From NCBI GenBank assembly GCA_019429275.1, contig JAHYJC010000012.1, positions 1 through 64,000 of the forward strand: 64,000 nt of DNA, in the 5' to 3' direction. Shown in pieces: positions 9,075 through 19,213 of the stretch. Under the pieces are notes generated by a model. The model was not told the DNA's origin. It saw only the letters and a list, made by a program, of their open reading frames with translations, and searched no databases. The position numbers were made by a program, and so were the translations under genes. Position 1 is the stretch's first letter. Each line of letters begins with the position of its first letter. This DNA is from Lentimicrobium sp. (GTDB lineage Bacteria; Bacteroidota; Bacteroidia; Bacteroidales; Lentimicrobiaceae).

Positions 9075-9130
9075 GTGAAATAGGGGAAACACAACAGGTA
9101 TAATCTTTATTAACGAACTTTTCTCAACCA

Positions 9131-12100
9131 ATGAATAGAGCATATCCGGGAAATCCAATGAACGTTTCAAACAAAACAATTGAAATGCAGGTAGTTAATC
9201 ATGAAAACGAAAGCTACTTTAAGATTTCAAATCATGATATCATGCGTCCGTTTTTTATGAGCATTGTAAGTGATTCGAATCACTGGATGTTTATTGCAAG
9301 TAACGGAGGACTTACTGCCGGTCGAAAAAATCCTGAATATGCTCTATTCCCTTATTACACCGACGATAAAATCATAGAATCGGCCGACATCACCGGAAGC
9401 AAATCCATTTTCCGGGTACAAACAGATGGCCAGGTGTGGGTATGGGAACCCTTTTCTGAGAGGTTTACCGGAAAATATTCCATCAGTCGAAACCTTTACA
9501 AAAGCATTTATGGCAATAAAATCATCTTCGAAGAAATTAACCACGATTTGGGGTTCACCTTCAGATATCAGTGGAACTCATCGAAGATGTATGGTTTTGT
9601 AAGAAAGGCAGTTTTAATAAACAATTCGGCTAAAGATTACCAGATTACCCTGCTGGATGGAATACAGAATATCATGCCTTTTGGGGTACCCAGCGACCTG
9701 CAGCGATCGACCAGCAACCTGGTTGATGCTTACAAAAGAAGTGAACTGGAACCGGAATCAGGTATCGGAATTTATGCCCTCAGCGCCATTATTGTTGACA
9801 AAGCCGAACCCAGTGAAGCACTGAAAGCCAACATTGCCTGGTCTTTAGGTCTTGATAAACCAAAGTATCTGCTGTCATCTCTGCAACTTGATAATTTCAG
9901 AAAAAACATTGAAATTTCAGAAGAAACAGATATTAAAGGGGAAAAAGGAGCATATTTTGTTTGTGCTGACATTTTGTTGCCGGCTAAAAGTGATAAAAAC
10001 TGGGAAATCATTACCAACGTTAATCAGCATCATGCTCAGATCATTGGCCTTTCGCAGCTTTTAAAAGACAAAAACAATCTTGACTTGCAGATTCAGGAAG
10101 ATATCAATTCCGGAACAGAAAAATTAATTAATCTTGTGGCAAGTGCTGATGGATTGCAATTTACAGCCGAAAAGCTGAACAACTCCCGCCATTTTTCAAA
10201 TGTGTTGTTCAACATCATGCGTGGTGGCATTTTTGATGATGGTTACCTTTTGAAAAAAGAGGATTTTGTAAGTCACCTTGCAAAAGCCAATGCCAAGGTA
10301 GTTGAAAGGAATCAGGAATTTATAGGTAATCTTAAGGAGAATTTCAGCCAATCAGAGTTAAAAAGCCTTTTGTCAGAAAGCAACGATGCTGATCTGATAA
10401 GGTTATCTTTGGAGTATCTGCCGTTAAAATTCAGTCGCAGGCATGGCGATCCCAGTCGGCCCTGGAACTATTTTATCATCAATATTCAAAGCGAAACCGA
10501 TGGTTCTGAAATTCTGGATTATGAAGGTAACTGGCGGGATATTTTCCAGAACTGGGAAGCGCTGGCACATTCGTATCCCGAATTTGTAACCGGCATGATT
10601 TTTAAATTTCTGAATGCTTCAACCTTTGATGGTTACAATCCTTATCGCGTAACAAAGGACGGTTTTGACTGGGAAACCATAGAACCCGATAATCCCTGGT
10701 CTTATATCGGATACTGGGGAGATCATCAGATTATTTACCTGCAGAAATTCTTTGAAATCACCGAAAAATTCTACCCAGGCACATTGCAATCATTTTTCGA
10801 CAAAGAATGGTTTGTTTATGCTGCTGTTCCTTACAAAATTAAGCCTTACACCCAAATCCTGAAAAATCCGAAAGACACCATTGAATTTGATCATAAATGG
10901 GATAGTGCAATCAGAAAGCAGCGCGATTTGCTTGGAGCTGACGGCGCTCTTCTAATGGACAATAACAGTGATATTTACAGGGTTAACTTCATTGAAAAAA
11001 TCCTGGCTTCGGTGCTGGCAAAAATGTCGAACCTGGTGCCTGAAGCCGGCATTTGGATGAACACACAGCGCCCTGAGTGGAACGATGCCAATAACGCCCT
11101 GGTAGGAAATGGTGTTTCAATGGTTACGCTTTACTATCTGCACCGTTTCATGAAATTCTTCCGGCAAATGGTTGAACACTCAGAACTGGAAAACATAAAA
11201 TTATCGGGTGAACTGCTTGAATTCTACCATAGCATGAGAGAAACCCTCCAGGAATTCAGCCCCATGTTGTCAAAATCCCTCAGTGACCAAGACCGGAAAG
11301 TTATTATGGATCGCATGGGAAGGGCTGCATCAGATTACCGACAGCAAATTTACCAAAACGGTTTCTGGGGTAAGAAAAGGACAGCCTCAATGGCCGGCCT
11401 GAGAACATTTACTCAACTATGCCTAGATTTTATCGAACATTCAATCAAGGTTAACCAGAGAGTTGATAAACTTTATCACGCCTATAATCTCCTGACTGTA
11501 AAGGAAACCGGAGTTTCTTCTTCGCACCTCCCCGAAATGCTGGAAGGGCAGGTAGCAGTTTTAAGTTCGGGCTATTTAACTTCTGCACAGGCGCTGGAGG
11601 TGATGGATGCACTTAAAGATAGTGCTTTGTTCCGCCCGGACCAGTATAGCTACATCTTATACCCCAACAAAAAATTACCCGGTTTTTTACAAAAGAACAA
11701 TCTTCCAAAAATCAGGGTGCAGGAGTCGAAATTGATTAATAGACTGGTATCTGATGGGAATACTGAAATTGTTGTACAGGATATTCGCGGAGGATTGCAT
11801 TTTAACGGAAATTTTAAAAATGCCGCTGATCTGAATGATGCCCTGAATAGATTATCTGAGGGCGTTTACCAGAAGCTCGTTGAAAAAGACCGCAAACTGT
11901 TGCTTGATATTTTTGAGGAAGTATTCAATCATAAAGCATTTACGGGCAGGTCGGGCACTTTTTACTCCTACGAAGGGCTGGGGTCAATCTATTGGCACAT
12001 GGTTTCAAAACTGCATCTGGCAGTTCAGGAATGTTGCCTGAGAGCCATTGAAACGGGCGCTGATAAAAAAGTTATCGGGCATTTACTGGATCACTATTAC

Positions 12101-12586
12101 GAAATTGAAGCAGGAATCGGCGTTCATAAATCTCCTGAACTTTATGGTGCTTTCCCTACCGATCCTTACTCGCACACCCCTCAGCACAGAGGTGCCCAGC
12201 AGCCTGGAATGACCGGACAGGTTAAGGAAGATATTCTGGTCAGGTTTGGTGAATTGGGCGTATTTGTGAAGGATGGTAACCTCTGTTTCAACCCCTGGCT
12301 GCTCAGAAAAGATGAGTTTCAAAGTAAGGATGCAGTTTTTGAATATCGGAAATCCGGTGAAGGCATCGGTGAAATAAAACTCACTTCCGGCCAGTTGGCT
12401 TTTACCTATTGCCAGACCCCCATCGTGTATTCCCTTTCCGTAACTGACCGTATTACAGTTTACTATACCAATGGAAACAAAATACAAATTGATGGCAATG
12501 CATTAAATAAGGAAATCAGCAGTCTGATATTCAGAAGAACCGGAGCAATTGAAAAGGTGGAAGTTTCAATAAATAAAAAGGGATGA
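9131..12586 (+). CDS. large GH94/GH149-type beta-glucan phosphorylase
   Basis: 1151 residues and no signal peptide, so cytoplasmic. The N-terminal third is beta-rich and carries phosphorylase hallmarks (NGGLTAGRKNPEYALFPYYT near residue 60). The (alpha/alpha)6 catalytic region contains RPEWNDANNALVGNG with general-acid candidate Asp652, and a C-terminal segment has YEIEAGIGVHKSPELYGAFP. It is much longer than disaccharide phosphorylases of GH94 (about 800 residues) and close to the size of GH149 beta-1,3-oligoglucan phosphorylases, which have additional domains. The likely reaction is phosphorolysis of beta-1,3-gluco-oligosaccharides to alpha-glucose-1-phosphate and a shorter chain. The stop codon overlaps the start of the next gene, a symporter (ATGA), which suggests coupled import and phosphorolysis. 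GH161 is an alternative. Confidence 0.8.
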   Translation: MNRAYPGNPMNVSNKTIEMQVVNHENESYFKISNHDIMRPFFMSIVSDSNHWMFIASNGGLTAGRKNPEYALFPYYTDDKIIESADITGSKSIFRVQTDGQVWVWEPFSERFTGKYSISRNLYKSIYGNKIIFEEINHDLGFTFRYQWNSSKMYGFVRKAVLINNSAKDYQITLLDGIQNIMPFGVPSDLQRSTSNLVDAYKRSELEPESGIGIYALSAIIVDKAEPSEALKANIAWSLGLDKPKYLLSSLQLDNFRKNIEISEETDIKGEKGAYFVCADILLPAKSDKNWEIITNVNQHHAQIIGLSQLLKDKNNLDLQIQEDINSGTEKLINLVASADGLQFTAEKLNNSRHFSNVLFNIMRGGIFDDGYLLKKEDFVSHLAKANAKVVERNQEFIGNLKENFSQSELKSLLSESNDADLIRLSLEYLPLKFSRRHGDPSRPWNYFIINIQSETDGSEILDYEGNWRDIFQNWEALAHSYPEFVTGMIFKFLNASTFDGYNPYRVTKDGFDWETIEPDNPWSYIGYWGDHQIIYLQKFFEITEKFYPGTLQSFFDKEWFVYAAVPYKIKPYTQILKNPKDTIEFDHKWDSAIRKQRDLLGADGALLMDNNSDIYRVNFIEKILASVLAKMSNLVPEAGIWMNTQRPEWNDANNALVGNGVSMVTLYYLHRFMKFFRQMVEHSELENIKLSGELLEFYHSMRETLQEFSPMLSKSLSDQDRKVIMDRMGRAASDYRQQIYQNGFWGKKRTASMAGLRTFTQLCLDFIEHSIKVNQRVDKLYHAYNLLTVKETGVSSSHLPEMLEGQVAVLSSGYLTSAQALEVMDALKDSALFRPDQYSYILYPNKKLPGFLQKNNLPKIRVQESKLINRLVSDGNTEIVVQDIRGGLHFNGNFKNAADLNDALNRLSEGVYQKLVEKDRKLLLDIFEEVFNHKAFTGRSGTFYSYEGLGSIYWHMVSKLHLAVQECCLRAIETGADKKVIGHLLDHYYEIEAGIGVHKSPELYGAFPTDPYSHTPQHRGAQQPGMTGQVKEDILVRFGELGVFVKDGNLCFNPWLLRKDEFQSKDAVFEYRKSGEGIGEIKLTSGQLAFTYCQTPIVYSLSVTDRITVYYTNGNKIQIDGNALNKEISSLIFRRTGAIEKVEVSINKKG

Positions 12587-13935
12587 GCGTCAATACTACA
12601 AAATTATCCGTAAAGGAAAAAATCGGTTATGGCCTTGGCGATACAGCCTCGCACTTTGTGTGGGACATGGTTGGCTTCTGGATTTTGATTTTTTACACTG
12701 ATACCTTCGGGATATCTGCAGCTGCTGCCGGAACTATTATGCTCATTGCCCGTTTCTGGGATATGCTCAGCGATCCGTTGATGGGCATAATAGCCGACAG
12801 AACCAACACCCGTTGGGGAAAGTTTCGTCCCTATATCCTATGGATGGCTCTTCCTTACAGCGTACTGGCGGTGCTCACCTTTTCCACACCCGAGATCGGG
12901 CAAACCGGTAAAGTAATTTATGCCGGGGTTACCTATCTGCTGCTGATGACTGTTTTTACTGCCATCAACCTGCCTTATTCTTCACTCGGCGCTGTAATGA
13001 CTTCCGACTCTTACGAGAGGGCCGGATTAAATTCCTACCGTTTTATCTTTGCCTTTGTGGGACAATTTATCGTTACCGGAACTGCGCTTTATCTGGCCAG
13101 CTATTTTGGCAAAGGTGACAATGCCAAAGGTTACCAGTACACCCTGATGCTGTTTGCGGCAATCAGTTTTGTGCTGTTCATGATTACCTTTAAAACAACA
13201 AAGGAAAGGGTGAAGCCTCCGGCAGAACAACAAAAAAATCTTAAACAGGATCTTAAAAATCTTTTCAAAAACCGGCCATGGGTCATACTGTTCTTTGTCG
13301 GCATTGTTTCGTTTGTCATGTTTGCTCTGCAAAATCTGACCATTGCCTATTATTTCAAATATTATATGGGGCAAGAGCAAAATGTGCAATTGTTTAATGT
13401 GATAGGCACTGTTGCACTCATCCTTGGTATTCCGTTCTCTAAACCTCTTGCAAAAAGGTTTGGGAAACGAAATGTATATATCGCAAGTTCTCTGATTTCG
13501 GGCCTGTTTTTCATTCTGTTATACATTCCGGGAAACGAAAACATTTACTCCATTTACATACTGAACATCCTGGCCAAATTCACGTATGCCCCTGCCGTTC
13601 CGTTGCTTTGGACCATGCTCGCCGATACTGCCGATTACTCAGAGTGGAAATTTGGCCGCCGCGCAACCGGTTTGGTCTTTTCGGCAGCCACTTTCGCACA
13701 AAAAGCTGGATGGGGAATCGGAGGCGCATTGGCTGGCTGGCTGCTTGTATTGTTTCAATTTGTTCCAAATGCTGTACAATCGGCCACGTCGCTTAATGGA
13801 ATAAAACTGATGATTTCAGTATTTCCCGGAGTTCTGTATATGTCGTGCGCCATACTGCTTTATTACTATGCCATTGATCACAAAACCTGCCTTGTGATGC
13901 AGGTGGAACTGGAACAACGAAGAAAAGAATCATAA
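12583..13935 (+). CDS. GPH-family cation:oligosaccharide symporter (MFS), first copy
   Basis: 450 residues with about 12 hydrophobic segments. The family signature of glycoside-pentoside-hexuronide symporters is present in the first loop: SDPLMGIIADRTNTRWGKFR (about residues 64-83). A long charged cytoplasmic loop at about 205-230 separates the two halves, and LLWTMLADTADYSEWKFGRR lies in the second half. Inner-membrane import of a glucan-derived di- or oligosaccharide is inferred from its position: its start overlaps the stop of the phosphorylase gene by four bases, and a GH17 gene follows 21 bp later. Confidence 0.88.
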   Translation: MSVNTTKLSVKEKIGYGLGDTASHFVWDMVGFWILIFYTDTFGISAAAAGTIMLIARFWDMLSDPLMGIIADRTNTRWGKFRPYILWMALPYSVLAVLTFSTPEIGQTGKVIYAGVTYLLLMTVFTAINLPYSSLGAVMTSDSYERAGLNSYRFIFAFVGQFIVTGTALYLASYFGKGDNAKGYQYTLMLFAAISFVLFMITFKTTKERVKPPAEQQKNLKQDLKNLFKNRPWVILFFVGIVSFVMFALQNLTIAYYFKYYMGQEQNVQLFNVIGTVALILGIPFSKPLAKRFGKRNVYIASSLISGLFFILLYIPGNENIYSIYILNILAKFTYAPAVPLLWTMLADTADYSEWKFGRRATGLVFSAATFAQKAGWGIGGALAGWLLVLFQFVPNAVQSATSLNGIKLMISVFPGVLYMSCAILLYYYAIDHKTCLVMQVELEQRRKES

Positions 13936-13956
13936 AAACCATTTAAACCATGGGTT

Positions 13957-15261
13957 ATGCAATCTGAAAAAATAAATAAAATAAGTAAGGCTGTAAGGAA
14001 AATTCTTCAATTTCTGATGGTTTCTTTGTCAGTTTTGCTTTTGGTGTCATGCATGCCACGTCCGGTAAGCACTGGTAAAACCGCTGCTGATATTTTAGGT
14101 AATCCGGAATACAAAGCCATTTCGTATGGAGGATATCGCGAAAAGACCAGAGATATACAACCTACAATTCCTGAACTTAAAGAAGACATGAAAATTCTGT
14201 CGGCCATGGGAATTAAGTTGATCCGCACTTATAATGTTTATTACGACGAGGCCTCCAATCTGCTTGAAGCTATCAGTCAATTAAAAAAAGATGATCCTGA
14301 ATTTGAAATGTACGTGATGCTTGGTGCGTGGATAGACTGTAAGAATGCCTTTACTGAGCTTCCTGACCGCATAAGAAATGAGGAAAGCCCGCAGAATGCG
14401 GCTGAAATCGACCGTGCTGTTGAACTGACCCGGCAAAACCCTGATATCGTGAAGATTATAGCTGTTGGTAATGAAGCCATGGTGCATTGGGCATGGAACT
14501 ATTATGTTGAGCCTGCCATCATCCTTAGATGGGTAAAGCATTTACAAAAACTGAAGAAAAGCGGCGATTTGCCCGAAACTTTATGGATCACAAGTTCCGA
14601 CAATTTTGCCTCGTGGGGAGGAGGTGGAAGTGAATACCATCTTGAAGAGTTGAACGAACTTATTCGTGAAGTTGATTATATTTCGATGCATACTTACCCC
14701 ATGCACGACACTCATTATAATCCTGATTTCTGGGGAGTTCCCGAAGCTGAGGAAGCACTGACGGACATGGAAAAAATTGATTCGGCCATGATGCGTTCCA
14801 GGGATTATGCCATCTCTCAGTACGAAAGCGTAGTAAAATATATGCAAAGCCTTGGTGTTGATAAACCAGTGCATATGGGCGAAACCGGATGGGCAACCCA
14901 GTCCGGTGAGTTCTATGGCGACAATGGTTCCAGGGCATGCGATGAATACAAGTCGGCAATATATTACAAACTGATGCGTGAATGGACAGATTCAAAAGGC
15001 ATAACCTGCTTTTATTTTGAAGCATTTGATGAGCAATGGAAAGATGCTGCAAATCCACTGGGTTCCGAAAACCATTTCGGACTGTTTAACCTGCAATCTC
15101 AGGCCAAATATGCCTTGTGGGATTTGGTGGATGCCGGTGTTTTTGATGGTTTGACCCGTGATGGAAAGCCCATCACAAAGACATTCAATGGCGATACGGC
15201 AGCTATGATGCTTAAAGTAAAAGTTCCGCCAACTGCCAAAGAAATCGCAGAGCGCAAGTAA
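13957..15261 (+). CDS. GH17 beta-1,3-glucanase-like lipoprotein
   Basis: 434 residues. A long basic N terminus precedes a hydrophobic segment and lipobox Cys32 (LLLVSC). The GH17 fold fills about residues 50-390: acid/base candidate Glu173 in AVGNEAM, nucleophile Glu309 in MGETGWA, and the late barrel motif CFYFEAFDEQWK. An earlier in-frame ATG is ruled out because the ATG at 13950 reads into a stop, so 13957 is the start. GH17 enzymes act on beta-1,3-glucans as endo-hydrolases or transglycosylases. It is the only lipoprotein among three GH17 genes here; the other two lack signal peptides. It is 15 bp upstream of GH30. Confidence 0.88.
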   Translation: MQSEKINKISKAVRKILQFLMVSLSVLLLVSCMPRPVSTGKTAADILGNPEYKAISYGGYREKTRDIQPTIPELKEDMKILSAMGIKLIRTYNVYYDEASNLLEAISQLKKDDPEFEMYVMLGAWIDCKNAFTELPDRIRNEESPQNAAEIDRAVELTRQNPDIVKIIAVGNEAMVHWAWNYYVEPAIILRWVKHLQKLKKSGDLPETLWITSSDNFASWGGGGSEYHLEELNELIREVDYISMHTYPMHDTHYNPDFWGVPEAEEALTDMEKIDSAMMRSRDYAISQYESVVKYMQSLGVDKPVHMGETGWATQSGEFYGDNGSRACDEYKSAIYYKLMREWTDSKGITCFYFEAFDEQWKDAANPLGSENHFGLFNLQSQAKYALWDLVDAGVFDGLTRDGKPITKTFNGDTAAMMLKVKVPPTAKEIAERK

Positions 15262-15276
15262 CATAAAATCAATGAT

Positions 15277-16779
15277 ATGAAGGCTATTGCAAAACATCTT
15301 ACTTTTTTAATTCTCATATTCATACTAATGAGTAGTTGTACCAATTCAAAAAAATGGGAAGTTGAAGTCTTTGAGACATCGGTAAATGGTAACCAACTCA
15401 CCAGATTAACTGAATTTCAGACTCCGGAAACAAAAGTGGAAATTTCCATTTTACCCGATCAGGAATTTCAGTCTGTCACCGGGTTTGGAGGTTCGTTTAC
15501 CGAAGCTTCTGCACACCTGCTTAACCAGGTTAGCAAGGAAAACCGAAACAAAATTCTGGAGGCTTATTTTGGCGAATCGGGTGCCAGATATTCACTCACC
15601 CGCACTCACATGAACTCCTGCGATTTCTCGTTGGGCAACTATTCTTATGCCCCGGTTGAAGGCGATACAGAATTGGCGAATTTTTCAATTGAGGAAGATA
15701 TGGATGACATTATTCCTATGATTAAAGATGCCAAAGCCATTTCGAAGGATGGGTTTAATATTATCTCATCACCCTGGACTGCTCCGCCATGGATGAAAGA
15801 CAATAAAGACTGGCGTGGTGGAAAGTTGTTGCCGGAATATTATGACACCTGGGCTTTGTTTTTTTCTAAATATATTGATGCCTATCGTGCTGAAGGCATT
15901 GAAATCTGGGGATTTACGGTCGAAAACGAACCCCTGGGCAATGATAACAACTGGGAGAGTATGCATTACACACCGGAAGAAATGACCGGATTTGTTAAAA
16001 ACCATCTGGGACCAAAATTGAAATCCGACGGGCACAATGTTAAAATTCTGGGATTTGACCAAAATCGTGATGAACAATTAAAAATATGGGTAGATGTAAT
16101 GTTTGGCGATGAAGTAGCAAAGGATTATTTCGATGGAACGGCCGTTCACTGGTACGCCAGTACCTTTGATTACTTTCCTGAAGCCTTGCAATATGTTGTT
16201 AATAAAGCGCCTGGAAAGCATATTATTAACACTGAGGCCTGTGTTGATGCCCAGGTGCCAAGGTGGAATGATGACGCATGGTACTGGTCGGAGGAAGCCA
16301 CCGACTGGGGCTGGACCTGGGCTCCAGAGGACCAGAAATACCTTCATCCGAAATACATACCTGTTTACCGTTATGCACGCGATATCATCGGATGCCTCAA
16401 CAACGGGGTAGATGGGTGGATTGACTGGAATATGGTTCTCGACAGGCAGGGAGGCCCGAATTGGGCAAAGAACTGGTGTGTTGCACCTGTTATTGTTGAC
16501 CCTGAAATGGATGAAGTTTATTTCACACCCCTGTACTATACCCTTGCTCATTTCAGCAGGTTCATCAGACCCGGAGCTGTGCGGATTGGTTTTAAAAATT
16601 CAAGCGATAGCCTTATGGTAACTGCTGCACGCAATCCTGATGGGAGCATTGCCGTCATTTGCTTCAATCCCGAAGAAGACTCAAAAGGAGTTCATCTTTC
16701 ACTTGGCGAAAAATCGGTTGATTTCGCCATCAATGCAAAAGCCATACAAACCATTCTAATCAATGACCATAATAAATAA
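15277..16779 (+). CDS. GH30 lipoprotein, probable beta-1,6-glucanase
   Basis: 500 residues with lipobox Cys21 (ILMSSC). The catalytic barrel includes GFGGSFTEASA near residue 69, TAPPWMK at about 168, acid/base Glu218 in FTVENEP and nucleophile Glu320 in IINTEACVD. The C-terminal beta-sandwich typical of GH30 follows (about 415-500). GH30 covers glucosylceramidases, beta-1,6-glucanases, xylanases and others. Placement among GH16 and GH17 genes favours removal of beta-1,6-linked glucose or endo-cleavage of beta-1,6-glucan, as needed for branched laminarin or fungal glucan. The subfamily was not determined. Confidence 0.88.
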   Translation: MKAIAKHLTFLILIFILMSSCTNSKKWEVEVFETSVNGNQLTRLTEFQTPETKVEISILPDQEFQSVTGFGGSFTEASAHLLNQVSKENRNKILEAYFGESGARYSLTRTHMNSCDFSLGNYSYAPVEGDTELANFSIEEDMDDIIPMIKDAKAISKDGFNIISSPWTAPPWMKDNKDWRGGKLLPEYYDTWALFFSKYIDAYRAEGIEIWGFTVENEPLGNDNNWESMHYTPEEMTGFVKNHLGPKLKSDGHNVKILGFDQNRDEQLKIWVDVMFGDEVAKDYFDGTAVHWYASTFDYFPEALQYVVNKAPGKHIINTEACVDAQVPRWNDDAWYWSEEATDWGWTWAPEDQKYLHPKYIPVYRYARDIIGCLNNGVDGWIDWNMVLDRQGGPNWAKNWCVAPVIVDPEMDEVYFTPLYYTLAHFSRFIRPGAVRIGFKNSSDSLMVTAARNPDGSIAVICFNPEEDSKGVHLSLGEKSVDFAINAKAIQTILINDHNK

Positions 16780-16816
16780 TTCTGTCAATTATCAAATAAC
16801 CTAAAAGCCATAAACT

Positions 16817-18247
16817 ATGTCAACTTATGTAACGCCACTAAAAGACAGGGTTCCCTTCGGACAAAAAGCAGCCTTTGGAGCCGGCCATCTGGTTAATAAC
16901 TTATTGCCAGGATCATTAGGAGTTTTTGCTTTCTTTTTGCTTACAGCCTTTGGAATGGATCCATTTTTGGCTGGTTTACTCGGAGGCCTGCCCCGTTTTT
17001 TTGACGCCATAACCGATCCTATTATGGGTTATATATCGGATAATACGAAATCGAGGTTTGGGCGACGGAAACCATACATTTTTATCGGAGCAATACTTAG
17101 TGGCGTTTTGTTTGCCGTTTTATGGCAACTCGATCCCGTAAATTCACAAATGTATAATTTCTGGTATTTTCTGATCTTTTCCATGGTTTACCTGATTGGT
17201 AACACCATGTTCTCAACGCCTCTGATTGGTTTGGGATATGAAATGACTTCTGACTATAATGAGCGCACCCGCCTGATGGGTTTCTCTCAGACCATTGGCC
17301 AGATGGCATGGATGATTGTGCCCTGGTTCTGGGTGCTGATTGCCAACCCTGATATATTTGATACACAAGCCATTGGTGTTCGCAGGTTGTCAATTATAGT
17401 CGGGGCAATTTGTATGATTCTGGGTTTGATGCCTGCCCTGTTTTGCAAAGAAATTGACCAGGCAAACCTTACCAACAGAGATGACCTTACATTAAAAAAC
17501 ATCGTTAAAAATTTTAAAAGTTTGCTTCACAACATGGTGCTGATTTTTAAAAACATGACATTTGTCAGGCTTTGCACGGCAACATTCCTGGTATTCAACG
17601 GTTTTCAGATGGTAGCATCGTTCAGTTATTTCATCATAGTTTTTTATTTGTTTAAAGGTGATTATGGACTTGCCGGAACCTGGCCGGCCTGGTTCTCAAC
17701 AATTAGCGCCGTGTGTACTGCATTTTTAATTATTCCGGTAATTACCTGGATGGCAAACAGGTGGGGCAAGAGAAGGGCATTTATTTACGCCACAGCCATT
17801 TCCATCGTGGGTTATGCTTTGAAGTGGTGGGGTTTCAATCCCGAAAATCCCTGGTTAATGTTTATGCCACTACCTTTCATGGTATTCGGAATTGGCGGAC
17901 TATTTACCCTGATGATGAGCATGACTGCTGATGTATGCGACCTCGACGAATTAAATAATGGCATGCCACGTAAGGAAGGTACCTTCGGGGCCATATACTG
18001 GTGGATGGTTAAACTAGGTCAGGGCCTTGCTCTTGTGTTGGGTGGGCTGGTGCTGAAGCTGGTAGGTTTTGACCAGAATGCCGCACAACAAACTGCTGAT
18101 ACGATTACCAACCTTAGGCTTGCCGATATTTTTGTACCTGCATTTACCGCGGGTCTGGCAATCTGGGTAATGTGGAAATACGACCTGACCGAGGCAAAAG
18201 CCAGAGAAATTAAGGAAGAGTTGGTCAACCGCAGGGGAGAATTATAA
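16817..18247 (+). CDS. GPH-family cation:oligosaccharide symporter (MFS), second copy
   Basis: 476 residues with about 12 membrane segments and the GPH signature TDPIMGYISDNTKSRFGRRK (about residues 66-85). The second half carries ADVCDLDELNNGMPRKEG, a common motif of the family. It differs clearly from the first copy at 12583 in sequence and loop lengths, so this is not a recent duplication. The two may import different chain lengths or linkages, for example beta-1,3 versus beta-1,6 products of GH16/GH17 and GH30. It lies 37 bp after GH30 and 45 bp before the two signal-less GH17 genes. Confidence 0.88.
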   Translation: MSTYVTPLKDRVPFGQKAAFGAGHLVNNLLPGSLGVFAFFLLTAFGMDPFLAGLLGGLPRFFDAITDPIMGYISDNTKSRFGRRKPYIFIGAILSGVLFAVLWQLDPVNSQMYNFWYFLIFSMVYLIGNTMFSTPLIGLGYEMTSDYNERTRLMGFSQTIGQMAWMIVPWFWVLIANPDIFDTQAIGVRRLSIIVGAICMILGLMPALFCKEIDQANLTNRDDLTLKNIVKNFKSLLHNMVLIFKNMTFVRLCTATFLVFNGFQMVASFSYFIIVFYLFKGDYGLAGTWPAWFSTISAVCTAFLIIPVITWMANRWGKRRAFIYATAISIVGYALKWWGFNPENPWLMFMPLPFMVFGIGGLFTLMMSMTADVCDLDELNNGMPRKEGTFGAIYWWMVKLGQGLALVLGGLVLKLVGFDQNAAQQTADTITNLRLADIFVPAFTAGLAIWVMWKYDLTEAKAREIKEELVNRRGEL

Positions 18248-18292
18248 GTAACCGGTAAAATTTGAATTAAAATAAACTAACAAACTAAATAT

Positions 18293-19213
18293 ATGTCATA
18301 CAGAAAAGAAAGATTACTTAATTATAAGCGACCAGAAGGCATCCGGCAAGAATTGTTGTATGATGACAAGTCCTTGGAGGATATCAAAAGCTTATTTCTG
18401 GAAGTTTTACATGGTGGCGTAAATGGCTTCTGCTTCAGCATATACGAAGATGGGCAACAACCGGGAACCCTGATTTCTGATGCACAGATAAGAAGAAGAA
18501 TGCAAATTCTTAAACGCTATACCAATTCAGTGCGATCGTTTTCCTGTATCGAAGGCAATGAGCTGGTTCCTAAAATAGCCAAGGAATTTGGCATGAAAAC
18601 ACTGGTTGGCGCCTGGTTAGGAAAAGATGAAGAAAAAAACCATCAGGAAATTGAGAGCCTGATTCAATTGGCCAGAGATGGATACGTTGATTATGCAGCG
18701 GTTGGTAATGAAGTGCTTTACAGGAAAGACTTAACTGAAAGTCAACTCCTGGATGTCATTATGCATGTGAAAAGTGAAATCCCGGATATACCCGTTGGCT
18801 ATGTTGATGCATACTATGAATTTGTGCAAAGGCCGGCCATTGCCGATGCCTGTGATGTGATTTTTTGTAACTGTTACCCATTCTGGGAAGGAACCGGATT
18901 TATTGATTCATTCGATCACATGCAGCATATGTATTACCAGGCATTGTCGGCAGGGAAAGGTAAAAAAGTCATCATCTCCGAAACCGGCTGGCCAAGTCAG
19001 GGTCAGGCTCTTGGAGGAGCACAACCTTCCATTCTCAATGCTATGAAGTATTTCATCAACACAAACCTGTGGGCAATAGATGAAAATATTGAAGTTTTCT
19101 ATTTCGCCTCATTTGATGAATCGTGGAAGGTAGGACCAGAGGGAGATGTAGGTGCACACTGGGGCATCTGGGATAAGTCAGAAAAACTAAAATTTGTCGA
19201 TGAACATATTTAA
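18293..19213 (+). CDS. cytoplasmic GH17-family protein, first of a tandem pair
   Basis: 306 residues and no signal peptide. GH17 motifs: acid/base candidate Glu140 in AAVGNEVLY, nucleophile Glu230 in IISETGWPSQGQ, and the late motif FYFASFDESWK. The length is that of a bare GH17 barrel. A cytoplasmic GH17 suggests hydrolysis or transglycosylation of imported oligosaccharides instead of attack on polymer. Its last 14 bases overlap the start of a second GH17 gene, implying translational coupling. Sequence similarity between the two is moderate, so they are old paralogs. Confidence 0.85.
   Translation: MSYRKERLLNYKRPEGIRQELLYDDKSLEDIKSLFLEVLHGGVNGFCFSIYEDGQQPGTLISDAQIRRRMQILKRYTNSVRSFSCIEGNELVPKIAKEFGMKTLVGAWLGKDEEKNHQEIESLIQLARDGYVDYAAVGNEVLYRKDLTESQLLDVIMHVKSEIPDIPVGYVDAYYEFVQRPAIADACDVIFCNCYPFWEGTGFIDSFDHMQHMYYQALSAGKGKKVIISETGWPSQGQALGGAQPSILNAMKYFINTNLWAIDENIEVFYFASFDESWKVGPEGDVGAHWGIWDKSEKLKFVDEHI

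Noticed and set aside
9131-12586. Cellobiose phosphorylase (GH94) annotation
   Set aside because: The length (1151 residues), the WNDANNAL form of the active-site motif and the beta-1,3-glucan neighbours fit GH149-type oligoglucan phosphorylase better.
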